DNA from: Bigelowiella natans CCMP2755
Taxonomy: Eukaryota > Cercozoa > Chlorarachniophyceae
Length of the DNA stretch: 45,000 nt
Assembly: GCA_000320545.1 (NCBI GenBank)
Contig: ADNK01001072.1
Coordinates: 2,501-47,500 of the forward strand
Direction of reading: 5' to 3'
Every line of letters starts with the position of its first letter. The first letter of the stretch is position 1. Under the pieces are notes generated by a model. The model did no database searches and was not told the origin of the DNA. It saw only the letters and a program-made list of their open reading frames with translations. Both the position numbers and the translations under genes were made by a program. Below are positions 1 to 16,639 of the stretch, piece by piece.

Positions 1-16
1 GATAATCTTTTGGCTG

Positions 17-55
<39 letters not shown>

Positions 56-1113
56 TTAAAGTCGATCGCCTGGCTTTGCTTGATCTTCAGGCTCATTTGC
101 ACCACCTTTGAAGAAGAGAATCAAAGAAACAAAAGCATAAGTTCCCGAGGTGCCGTTCAGCACTACGTTGAAGGATACTATGCTGTGAGTCCGTAGGCGA
201 ATAAATGATGGCTCACCTCAGGCTGTATTGCCTCCACAGCCTCTCGCAATGCATCAGAATCTCGGACCTTGAATAAGTAAATAATATATCACCGCCATGT
301 TGAGGAGAATGTCATTGTTGGATGCTAATTAATGATGGTGCTGACGACGGTAGTTGTTTCGCGGTGAGGGGATGCGGAACGTGGCAGATTGCGAATTTTG
401 TTGTAGTCACGTCAAAACAGACAAAACGTATTGGTTGTTCTTGCCACATCGATCGGCAGGGAAAATGAATTATTATCACACACCATCTTAAGATGCTGCA
501 CCGCCCCCCAAGTGCGCTCTAACGGGTCAGATAGCTTCTCCAGTGGCTCAACAAGCTCTGCGAGAGTTGTGGAGAAGGAGGAGGAGGAGGAGGAGGAGGA
601 GGAGGAGAATACGAGTCATTGATTCAATTACACACAATCATTACATCACACCAAAGCCCCCCCCTGCGGTCATTGTCGTAGCGCAACCCAAGACCCTATC
701 ATCAGAGCTATTCTCCGAAGACATTTATAAAAGTCAGGAAATTGGACGATAAGTCTTCAAAAATTGATGGCATGAAAGCTACCTCCCCAGGTTGGCTTGA
801 CGCTTTTTTCCAGCTCACCAAGCCTAGGGGTGGAAGAAGAGCAAGAAGAGAAAACATTAGCTTTGAAATGAATTTCCAAACAAATCCGTGCTCTGCTAGC
901 GGATACGCTCGCTAGCCGTAAAGTCATATGAATCATTGTACGACGTATTACTTATCATCGCAATCTTTGAGAATATCTCTGATGCCATCAACTACGGTAT
1001 CGGCAGTGATGCGGTCAAAGGGGGGGAAAGCGGACGGCGTGTCCTTCATCTCAATCAGCGGGTTCTGCAACAACATAATATCATTTGGAACCGAGTATGA
1101 GTATATAACAAAA

Positions 1114-1161
<48 letters not shown>

Positions 1162-1933
1162 CAACAAGTGTAATTTTTTGGGGACGAATTTAGGATCGTC
1201 CTTCCATTCATCATACCGTCGTTACTGCAGTGGTAGAAATAGCCCGAGGCGACTGTGAAGCGAAAGACGTGAAGGGGGAGACAGGGCGGTAGCTATTCCG
1301 TGGCATCGTTACAGGACTATTCCTGCCCCAGCTGGTTTGCATCTTAGGGAAAGTAGTATTAGGTTTCAGATTAGCCGAGAAACTCTGCTTGCTCACGGCG
1401 GTGAAGGGGTGGTGCGAATGATAGGCTTCTTCAGTGTCATAGTTAGATATCAACAACCTTGATGTCGTCTCTAGTGGGCGCAAAAACTCGGTGTGTCGAT
1501 GCAGTGTTAACTACCAATTTAGCACAACATTTTCTCAGTAATGATCCAAGCAGTAAAATATGGATGACGAGCTTCTTCTTACATGCGGCTGAATGAAGAG
1601 CAGTGCGTCCCACGGAACCGCTTGCGTAGTATCGACCAAGGCGCCCCTAAGGTAGATATACAACCGATAAGTCGATGCCGTCCGCAGAAAGTACAAGATT
1701 GATTAGTCGAAAGGCAGGCATTCTTTTGCTATTGCGAGCGATTTTCCCCAACTACGTATCCCAATGGCTCAACTAAATTTTGCAAATGCAGTGAGAGGGG
1801 AAACAAGGAACGTTACGGTGTTTTCAGCCCGAACGCCCCCTTGAGTCATAAGCACTGAAACGATTCCTAGCACGCCTAGCACTGTGGCCAGTATCACCAT
1901 GGAGCTATTCCCGCGTCGCACCCGTGCCATCAT
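1..1933 (-). CDS. M3-family oligopeptidase (oligopeptidase A/OOP-like) with plastid-type leader, partial
   Basis: Zinc oligopeptidase that degrades short peptides such as cleaved targeting peptides. Only the N-terminal part is in the window; the catalytic HExxH lies beyond position 1. Exons on the minus strand: 1933-1817 (tentative first exon), about 1511-1205, 1064-952, 823-783, 557-484, 267-217, 105-54. Exons from 1064 down match the N-terminus of E. coli PrlC-type enzymes, for example NPLIEMKDTPSAFPPFDRIT, then GELEKSVKPTW and ELVEPLEKLSDPLERTWGAV. Every junction is GT..AG and phases agree. The first exon encodes a 39-residue signal-peptide-like sequence (hydrophobic VILATVLGVLGIVSVLM). 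The next is rich in Ser, Thr, Pro and Arg, like a transit peptide. This implies delivery to a secondary plastid, though a mitochondrial form starting at an internal Met cannot be excluded. Family assignment is secure; the first two exons are less so. Confidence 0.82.
19..54. repeat. (ACT)n microsatellite
   Basis: Pure trinucleotide array. On the minus strand it reads (GTA)n and starts exactly at the 5' splice site of the sixth identified exon of the oligopeptidase gene (donor G53-T52). Confidence 0.95.
571..608. repeat. (GAG)n microsatellite
   Basis: Trinucleotide array inside an oligopeptidase intron, ending about 10 bases upstream of the 3' splice site at 558. Confidence 0.95.
1111..1156. 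repeat. (TA)n microsatellite
   Basis: Dinucleotide array inside the oligopeptidase intron between exons 1205 and 1064. Confidence 0.95.
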
Positions 1934-2713
1934 CTTCACAAGCACTGAATAGGAACGGGGATGTGTGGTCCAGAATGAGGGCAGCGTAGATATTATTCCA
2001 TATCTTAGATATATCTGGCTTAAAATTTGATCGCAGAGTTTAGCCGTGTGGCTCTCTAATCACGTCAGACTAGGGCAGAAACTGAAAACACTTTCCAAGC
2101 ATTTTTTCATCCGGGTAACTTCGAAATGAAGGACACGTAGACTGGAGTGCAGTTTCCAGGAAATATTTCAACTCTGAGGATCTCGAAAATTCATTGGGTC
2201 TCCAGACGATCTCCAGCATACCATTGAGATTGTTGTGCAGCGCAAGGGTACATACAGCCTTTGGTGCTTGAAGCATGTTCACAAATGGAATTTTAGTCAG
2301 ACGACATACACATCATTGCTGAGTTTTTGGAAAACCATGACACTTTCGCAAAATTCGAAATTTTTCTATCGGTAGATATTTCGTTCGCACCTTTACAAAG
2401 TGCGGAAGACCCCCTTTTTCATAGTAAACAGTGATAAACAGTAGTCGCATACTAAATGTTTACTAGTTAACGTTCCGATTTGAAATATATTTATGAATCC
2501 AATTTCTGAAAACACGGTACCGAGGCATCTACTTTTTCAGTTTACATTCTTCGAATTTATTTTCAATAATAATCATTTAAGTCCAATTTTCACTAATTAT
2601 TCATGTCGTAAAACGATAATACCCTCATTATGACCTCTTGAGATAGGAAGCTCCCAGATCTAAACCTGAATATTTGATTCATTCCTCATTCGCTGTCCCC
2701 CCTCGAAGAAATC
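1934..2713. promoter_or_regulatory. Divergent intergenic region, oligopeptidase / ubiquitin-NiSOD
   Basis: This 780-bp gap separates the tentative oligopeptidase start (minus) from the NiSOD start (plus), so it should hold both promoters. It becomes AT-rich toward the NiSOD ATG. I see no clear TATA box, metal-response element or repeat. The minus-strand open frame at 2070-2282 has no recognisable features. Confidence 0.5.
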
Positions 2714-3376
2714 ATGCAAATCTACGTGTCCGGAGTTGACGGAAAGAGTATCACTCTCAACGTATCCTCGTCCCAGAAAGTTGGAGAGGTACTTGATATG
2801 GTTGAGGATAAGACAGGTCTTATTAAGGAGCAGGCTGTCCTATCCTACGCTGGAAAGAATTTGGACCGATCTGAGCAGACTTTGAAGGATCTGAACATCG
2901 AATCTAGTGCCACACTCACACTTTCCATGCGACTTCTTGGAGGTCACTGCCAAGTACCTTGCGGAATTTTCGACGACCCAAAAACCGTGAGCGAGCTTAA
3001 GGAGGCATGCGCAACCATTCGCAAAGCGATGGTGCAGATCAATGAGCTATCGAAATCGGTTACACCTCTTAACTTCAACCAGATGACACGTTGGGTGATG
3101 ACCAAGGAGGAACACTGCAAGAATATTATCACGACTATCTCCGAATACTGCCTTTGCCAACGCGTGAAGCCTGTAGGCGCTCCAAAGTCGCCTTTCAAGA
3201 CGGATAAGGATTTTGTTGATGCGCTGAAGGCTCACCATGCTGTGATGGTATGCGCAATGAAGGCTAAACAGAGCGTCGATATCGCTGTTGCTGGAAACTT
3301 GGAGCACGCTGTAGGAGATTGGCAAAAGATGTATCTTCCAGTAGAAGAAGGTACCGAAGCTAAGGCAAACCTTTAA
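2714..3376 (+). CDS. sodN: Ubiquitin-nickel superoxide dismutase fusion precursor
   Basis: 220 residues, no intron. Residues 1-77 align with ubiquitin and end in RLLGG. Residue 78 begins HCQVPCGIF, the nickel hook of NiSOD. NiSOD needs a free N-terminal His1 as a Ni ligand; a deubiquitinase cut after Gly-Gly would expose it, replacing the bacterial SodX protease. Ligands His1, Cys2 and Cys6 are present; the usual Tyr9 is Phe. The following ~143 residues fit the four-helix bundle. Ubiquitin-NiSOD fusions are known from marine green algae (Ostreococcus type). The ubiquitin part is degenerate: the Ile44-equivalent is Ser, Lys6 is Ser and Arg74 is Leu, so it is probably a leader and not a conjugation signal. 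Lack of introns among 6-27-exon neighbours may reflect high expression or transfer. Likely cytosolic or plastid-external superoxide detoxification; I see no targeting extension. Confidence 0.93.
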   Translation: MQIYVSGVDGKSITLNVSSSQKVGEVLDMVEDKTGLIKEQAVLSYAGKNLDRSEQTLKDLNIESSATLTLSMRLLGGHCQVPCGIFDDPKTVSELKEACATIRKAMVQINELSKSVTPLNFNQMTRWVMTKEEHCKNIITTISEYCLCQRVKPVGAPKSPFKTDKDFVDALKAHHAVMVCAMKAKQSVDIAVAGNLEHAVGDWQKMYLPVEEGTEAKANL

Positions 3377-4620
3377 ACCGACAGAAGGAACATGTGTACC
3401 TTTTTGTCTCTCATAATAATATTACTTTGATTCTAATTCGAATCCAAGCAGTTTATCTATGAGTTGTGAATGGGAAATATTCACATTATAGGAAGAAAAA
3501 GAAAGAGAGACGACGACACGGCTTGAAGCACAGAAAAAATCACTTGTTCACGATGATGAATGCGGTTAATCTAGTTTTCATTGATGACAACGGTTTAGAT
3601 CATGAATTGAAAAATGTGACCATCCACGCCTTTATGTTTTTTATGGTGCTTTTCTGGCATAATTTATTGCGTTGCGTTGAGCACATACATGCTAGCATGA
3701 AAACTAAATGAGATTGATCAACCGCAGAATTGCTATTCTAGTTGGTATATTAACTGTAGACGTACATTACTACATTTATTGTAGGTGTACATGAGCATGC
3801 GATGCGATAGCACATCTAAAGTTCATAGACACTAAGCAAACGCTTCCGCACATCACGCTAGCACGCACACACACCTCACTAGCCCATTTGTCAAGTCGCA
3901 TAGCATGATGTGGATGACTACATCTACGCTACTAGTCTAGCTAGCTAGTACTGTTACACAGTACACCTAGATATCAAAGCTATCTAGCTATCCAGCTATG
4001 CATATCTAGTTATGCATGTTTATTCTAGTGACAAAATCCTGAATCTAGAAATGTCCAACAGGCGTCCTAGCTAGCTAGCTAGCTAGTCTAGCTAGTGTCT
4101 AGCGATGTGGCAAATAAATTCATTGTGGTAGCAGCACTAGCTAGGTGACTCTGCTAGTCTGGGACGACAGCGTCTGCCATGCTGTAATGCTAGCATGCTA
4201 GCATCTCTAGATCTTAATATGAATGTGCAGCTGAGCTAGTGAGACTTCTAGACTTGCTAGCTTGCATGCTGTCGATCACGCGGTGCGTGCACTGACTAGC
4301 TAGTACACACGCTTCACGGCTGGCTAGCTAGCTAGCTGGACGCATGAACAATGACAATGTAATGGCGTCGTTTTTTCGCTAACTGCAATTGCACGCACGT
4401 CTAGACGTGTGGTGCCGCAAGTCAATGAACATTTTGACTGACTAGTGTTGGAATCATGTGACGCGTCCTCCATTGCAAACGAAGTAGCACGATGGCATTG
4501 TGACATGTTACAGGTTGAGACCACAATGATCAAATAGTAAGATGATTCAATCGAAATATGTGCAATGAATAAAACTTGTAATGTAACAACGGGGTTTACT
4601 TGATCCCTAACTTTTATCTA
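3377..4620. repeat. CTAG-rich palindromic island in a 3'-3' gap (core about 3850-4340)
   Basis: The gap between the NiSOD stop and the kinesin stop is 1.24 kb. From about 3850 to 4340 it holds more than twenty CTAG tetramers, runs of alternating CTAG/AGCT, GCATGC and TGCATG words, and many short self-complementary stretches. No gene is visible. The open frame at 3466-3711 lacks an ATG at its stated start and has Lys/Arg-rich low complexity, so I do not call it. Confidence 0.75.
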
Positions 4621-11322
<6,702 letters not shown>

Positions 11323-12637
11323 CTACGAGAAGTTAGCATGCGATCAGAATAGCAAGAGATACATCAGAATAGCAGAAGATATATCCACGACCACAATCCC
11401 AAAAAATCATTTCAATTCCCTAACACCATGGAAATCTTGTGCAAAAGATAGAAAATCGTCGTTTGAAATCCAGATTCGAAGCTGCAGAGGCAGTGAAAAG
11501 GGGCAGGGAACCGAGTGCTACCTCCACAGCCAAACGGTAAGTTTTCAGAGTTGAAATGTTCTATCATATTCAACTGATCTCTCTAAAACAATGCAATAAT
11601 CAAGCTAAGATACATCAATCCAATTAATTTTCTTCATAACTGATGATATTTCCAATTTACCATAACAACAACAAAGCCTGAACTAAAAACCAGCAACGGT
11701 CGTATAGAAAATATAATTATATTTGTATCTACGACAGATATAATTTCATGTCGTTTAATTTCCATCCAATTGGATCTGTTTAATTACCATAATGCCGGTA
11801 TTGTCAGCTATATTTTCAAAATTAAAAAATAAAGGATAATAACATATATGGTACAGGGAGAGTCAGAGCCTGTCGCAAATTTTGGGTCAAACAGCAAAAA
11901 TATTCATGAAAATTCCAAATAAGTATGTCGTTATAAAGAGGAAGAAGAGAATCTTCAAATCCTTCAAAGACCGTCGGTAATGTGCTCACATTTTGCGTTG
12001 GTTACCTCATGAAATGCGACATGACATGGTAAAATCAATTTCAAAAAAGGAGATTTTCCGATTTATGCAAAATCATCTTTTTTTTGAAGTCGCTATCTAT
12101 TTATTAACAATAATATTTCATTGTGCATGATATTCTCGTTACTGACATTGTCCCTTATTTTGACCTTCAGAAACCATTTTTCCCATTTATATAAAAAGGT
12201 AATTAATTTATCATGCTTACAGGATGAGAGACATGAATATCTAACATACTTTAAAATTATTTACAATCATGTTGCTACTTCGCCAGGATATCTTGTTCTG
12301 AGACTTCTCGTAACTTCATCATGAGATTGGATCTAAGATTCTGATTGTGGACGTAATAATATTTTCCTCGACAAACAAATAATGACGACTTCTTAAAAAA
12401 ACAATATTATTAATATGTATAGGCTATCTTACGTCAATTCTACTAGATAATCCTTGAAGCTTAAACTGGAAAAAGAATTACACGATAAAAATTACCCCGA
12501 GCTCTAGAAATTCGTTCTATACTACAAGGGGGTATAATTAAAACGACAACATATTGGTGTTTCTGAACGAATAAATATCATGTAATTTAATCTTGTCGTC
12601 TCACAACTACCTCCTAACTTGTTCTTAAAAGTAGACA
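11323..12637. promoter_or_regulatory. Divergent AT-rich intergenic region
   Basis: 1.3 kb between the kinesin start (minus) and the coiled-coil membrane protein start (plus); presumably both promoters. AT-rich, without microsatellites, strong palindromes or convincing exons. The plus-strand frame at 11288-11554 overlaps the FHA exon antisense and has no ATG in good context; the frame at 12121-12324 is AT-driven. Confidence 0.5.
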
Positions 12638-14084
12638 ATGGCGCTGATGTGGGCGATCTGCCTGCCTCTGCTTCTAGGGAGTCATGCTCTCCAGAATGCG
12701 CCAAAAACAGCTATTCCAGTTGTAGAGAACGGTAATAGAATTGCTTTATATTCGAATGTAATTATTCTTTGACTTCAAAACGAGGGAGGGGAATCGTTTT
12801 CCGTGTCACCGCCACCTTGCATAATGAAACTCCTTCTGGGAATGTGATAAGGGAATGTGTATGGTTTGACATCTCCAAAACCATGTGATTGTGCGATCTG
12901 ATAGATGCAGATATTCAAATCAGGGGCTTTATGTGGTCTCACATTGTTATTGACGTTCATCAAGGTCCAATTTTGGTTCTGATTTATTTTGCTTTTTATC
13001 AGCTTCTGAAGTGCAGAGCCTTCTGAGCCTACAAACCGAGCGCTATCCTCCGCATCACCGGAGAAGTGCAGAGTATGATGCATATGATCTAGCCACTCCA
13101 ACTTTCGAAGAAGAACAGGTATGTTACATAACCCAAAGAAAAAAAATCCCCCTGTAACCCAAATGGATTCCACTAGGATGTCCCTGTCTACGGTCGTCGT
13201 CGTTCTCACCGAAGGCGGGAAGCTGACGATCTTTATGCTGAGACTTATGACCGTCCCCAATCTGGATATCAATCTGAATCGCTCGGACCTGGATATGATT
13301 CTGAGTTGGCCGCAGTGCATCATAGACAGCACACTAAACAAGTGGAGCGCGAAATGCAAATTGATTCACTAAAGATCGAGCTGGGACGTCAGAAACTGAA
13401 GACAAAGAGGGCTCTTGAAAAAGCGCACGTATATGAGATGGACAGTATTGAGGCAAAAAAGAATGAGAAGGACACCATTCGTCATACGGTCCGTCTTGAA
13501 AGAGCTTTGAAACACGAACAGAAAAAGGAAGCGAAACTTCGTTCGGCTTTGAAGACACAGTCTAGGGCTCTTCAAAGGGAGAAAGAAGAGGAGAGAAACC
13601 TGGAAGCTAGGTTGAAACAAGATGAGAAGAAGATTGATGCCCTCCTAAAGGATATATCGGAAACTAAAGAAGTATCCAGCAAAGCTGCACCTCAAAGTGT
13701 TGAGAAAGCACAGCCTGCGAAAAAGGTGATACTTTTCATTATGAACACCTTGTACTGCGAAATTGATTTGTATTTTTGTAGGACACCCTCCTTGATAGCG
13801 ATGATGAAGAGAAAGGGGATATCGCAGTGTTAGCTAAGAGCAAACAAAATGAAGACGCTCAGACTTCTGATAAGGCAGCGCTGGCTACCACATCTGAGAG
13901 CAGCACCAAGCCGATTTCTCCGCTTGCACCAATTGATAATTCTTGGTACGGTTCCTCACCAAACGGAAATGCCGTGTATACAACACTTTACATTGTCCTG
14001 GCAATTGCTGGTGCGTCATGCATTCTCGGGGCCTTTGCATCATGCTGTTGCATACATATTCAAAAGAAAAAACTACTTCGTTAA
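12638..14084 (+). CDS. Predicted type I membrane protein with signal peptide and long coiled coil
   Basis: 353 residues from four exons: 12638-12731, 13003-13118, 13177-13725, 13782-14084, all GT..AG and in phase. Residues 1-17 are a signal peptide (MALMWAICLPLLLGSHA). A Tyr/Pro-rich stretch carries an Arg-rich RRRSHRRREADD patch at the start of exon 3. A Lys/Glu-rich coiled coil follows at about 130-235. A Ser/Thr-rich linker precedes one transmembrane helix (320-343, TTLYIVLAIAGASCILGAFA), then a Cys cluster and a short basic cytosolic tail ending KKKLLR. I do not recognise the family. The layout suggests a lumenal or surface coiled-coil protein anchored in the secretory system; the dibasic tail could be a sorting signal, which is inference. 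Confidence 0.8.
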
Positions 14085-15115
14085 GCATTAAACCTTCAAC
14101 ATTATGTGGAATTACAAGCAAACAAGATAGGTGAAATTGGAAGAAATTGTACTGACAGAAACGACGTGGCCTGAAACAAATCGATAGTCGATTAACAAGC
14201 AAGCTATTATTAACTAGATTTTCAAAACAAAAAATTGATGGGGTGCATTACATCCAACTGCTACATGTTTGAGAAGCGTAGCTTTGCCAGCACGTTAAGT
14301 GCAATTCTGTACGATGCCGTTGCATTCGTGCAAGGAAACCTATATTTAGCTGGACATGGAGCAGCTGACATGTCAAAAGCTACGATACTTTAATCATTCA
14401 GATCGTATCATGCATGCGATGTGGGCCCGCCAGCGTATCTATGCTAGGTGTATCGGCGACGAGTACTCTGTCTCATCCGTTCTGTAGTAGCACGTAGTAC
14501 TTTATGCCTATATGATGCCAATTTAGCAATGCTATCTAGCAATCTCTAGATCTAGAGATCTAGCAGCTACATGCATGTAGGAGCTGCTGTTAGAATGCAT
14601 GCCGCCTAGCCGCGCGGCATGGCAAACTGTAAAATTGCGATGCGCATCATCGCTAGCTGTCAGCATGTGCAGAGCAAGCTAGCAAGTTAGCACTGCTGCT
14701 AGACTAATAATCTGCACTGCTCTAGTTCTAGACTACCTAGCTAGGCAGCTGCACACGCTAGCTGCATGCGCTGCGCATGTGCATGCGATGCTACATTGTT
14801 GCGGCAGACTGTTCTGCTAGTGTTGAAAAATGTGATTATTTCATCACATCCCTAGATCCGCATCATCTAGATCATGTGTCTAGGTCTAGAGGGATGCGTG
14901 TTGCGGCAGTGTTGATCGCCGCTAGGTCGGCGGCGCATGTACACGATGCACATGTGTACAACTTCTAACATGTGTGTAGACACACGTACATGCAAGATCA
15001 AGAGCACATCGTACACTGCTAGACTGTGTCGCTGTTGTTAATATATATTTTAAAAATCTAACCTAATTGTGGCGGCTCTTCTAGGCACTTCTTCAGAATG
15101 ATCAATTGTGTCGTA
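14085..15115. repeat. Second palindrome-rich island in a 3'-3' gap (core about 14410-15010)
   Basis: Convergent gap between the genes ending at 14084 (plus) and 15116 (minus). From 14410 to 15010 it is dense in CTAG, GCATGC, TGCATGCA and AGATCT-type palindromes, the same word usage as the island at 3850-4340. No coding signal; the frame at 14777-14968 follows the repeat words. Confidence 0.7.
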
Positions 15116-15925
15116 TCACCAAACTAAACGAACTCTCTTCTCTATTTGAATCGGACCAGTCACAAGCGAGCTACGCCTTCTTTCTTTTTTTGTTGTGAAG
15201 GCTCTGTCGACATACTCTGTTGCCAACCGTGTGTTCTCAATCTTACTGCTATGATCATCATTTTCTTCATTGGAAGTCTCTTTAACTACATTCTTTTTTG
15301 TCGGACTTTGGTTTACTTTTTGGTTGGACTCATGGTGAATATCTTTGACATTGATTTTTTTTGTTTCTGATAGTTTGTGTCCAGTTTTTGCGCATGTACC
15401 TCGGTGGCTTGTGCAAAGTTTCGACAATTTAATAGTTAGGAAGGTCGCCACAAAAGTTGCCAGTACTGTTAATGCAATGAATATTCTCCAACGTGGTCCA
15501 TACACATCATGCATTTTTGGAAAAAGAGAACTGCTACAAATGTAGAGCTCATCCTTACAGTTTACACCAAAATTCCAACAATCTATTAGCTCGCAATGCC
15601 CTAAATAGGAATGTCCAGAAGGTTTTGACTCATGCTTTGTACTTTTACTTAGTCCCCTTCGAATGCCACGGTCTATGTTTTTCATTTCCGACATTCCTCC
15701 TTGGGCATCGGTAGTTTCTTTCGTTGCAACAGATTGGACATGTTGCTGCGGAGAATAATTTACAACAGGTACACTTTTTGTGTCCTTGGATTTTTCCACA
15801 AAATATGTAGTGTGTGGTGGGATCATTCCGCCACAAACTTTAATCCAGAATGCAGCCATAATGAAAAGGACCAGAAAACGTTTTAGCTGGCTAGCAGATG
15901 AGAATGTTCTCTCGTATAACTTCAT
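15116..15925 (-). CDS. Predicted secretory-pathway single-TM protein, unknown family
   Basis: 269 residues, single exon, starting at the ATG at 15925 (the longer frame has no ATG). A hydrophobic segment at 16-29 (RFLVLFIMAAFWIKV) acts as signal peptide or anchor. The lumenal part has four cysteines in a row of motifs (111, 116, 123, 130: CELIDCWNFGVNC, then C), which could form two disulfides. A second hydrophobic helix lies at 147-167, followed by a Lys/Ser/Glu-rich, probably disordered cytosolic tail. I do not recognise the family. The layout resembles the gene at 12638-14084: signal peptide, ectodomain, TM, short or charged tail. It faces Rad21 head to head. Confidence 0.7.
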   Translation of the reverse strand: MKLYERTFSSASQLKRFLVLFIMAAFWIKVCGGMIPPHTTYFVEKSKDTKSVPVVNYSPQQHVQSVATKETTDAQGGMSEMKNIDRGIRRGLSKSTKHESKPSGHSYLGHCELIDCWNFGVNCKDELYICSSSLFPKMHDVYGPRWRIFIALTVLATFVATFLTIKLSKLCTSHRGTCAKTGHKLSETKKINVKDIHHESNQKVNQSPTKKNVVKETSNEENDDHSSKIENTRLATEYVDRAFTTKKERRRSSLVTGPIQIEKRVRLVW

Positions 15926-16639
15926 TCGTCCTGCCAAGAGGTAGGATTACCAGATTATCTACCTTCGGAAATTTTTAGTGCTGGAAACGACTCTCGCAAT
16001 TCAGATACAGGATCACCCTACCAAATTGTGCTGTTAAAGGAGTCGTTTCACCGAAATCTACATAATGCATTCAGAATGAGCATCAAACGTAGTCCTTTTT
16101 CTTAAGATAAAACGAGTTTCTCCATATTATGCTTGCCTTACTAGATTTTACGAGCAAGAACAAGTTCTGATGCAAATTGCGACAATTTTACATTGTTGTC
16201 GCTGAAGGAAGAACGATATTACTATCATCAATCAGGATTGATGCAAATTGCGACAAGTTCATGTTATTGTCGCTGCAGGAAGAACGATATTGCTATCATC
16301 TATCAGGATTGAGTTCGATAAATTTGATCAGTATTGACAATGGACCAAGCAGTTTCAACTGGCTAAATGCCGACGCGGTCATTCTAAATTAGAATAAATT
16401 TCTTGTCGTTGTGGAAAAACATTGTACATTTACGTAAAATGCATCTTTCTCCAGTTTCATTAACCCTCAATCGCTCAACTTTTTTGGACATAACCCGAAA
16501 CTTCATACAACCTTCCTTATTTGTATTTGGTAAGGACATCATCGGACATCATCGCCTTCAGCCTGCTAACATGCTAACATAGCCCAAAATCGATTAAATT
16601 ATCATCTGGTTTAACATTTTAACACAGCATTTGGCTACA
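15926..16639. promoter_or_regulatory. Divergent promoter region with a 71-bp tandem duplication
   Basis: 714 bp between the minus-strand membrane protein gene and the Rad21/Rec8 start; it should contain both promoters. Its main feature is the duplicated hairpin unit at 16168-16309. Confidence 0.5.
16168..16309. repeat. 71-bp tandem duplication, each copy with a GCGACAA/TTGTCGC hairpin
   Basis: Copies at 16168-16238 and 16239-16309 are about 85-90% identical by eye. Each holds inverted arms: 16179-16185 with 16196-16202, and 16250-16256 with 16267-16273. The loop sequences differ while the arms are kept. Confidence 0.9.

Noticed and set aside
1598-1700. Possible 18-nt intron (GTTGTATATCTACCTTAG) like nucleomorph mini-introns
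   Set aside because: Nuclear introns in this window are at least about 50 nt; the surrounding frame is unsupported, so the GT..AG spacing is probably chance.
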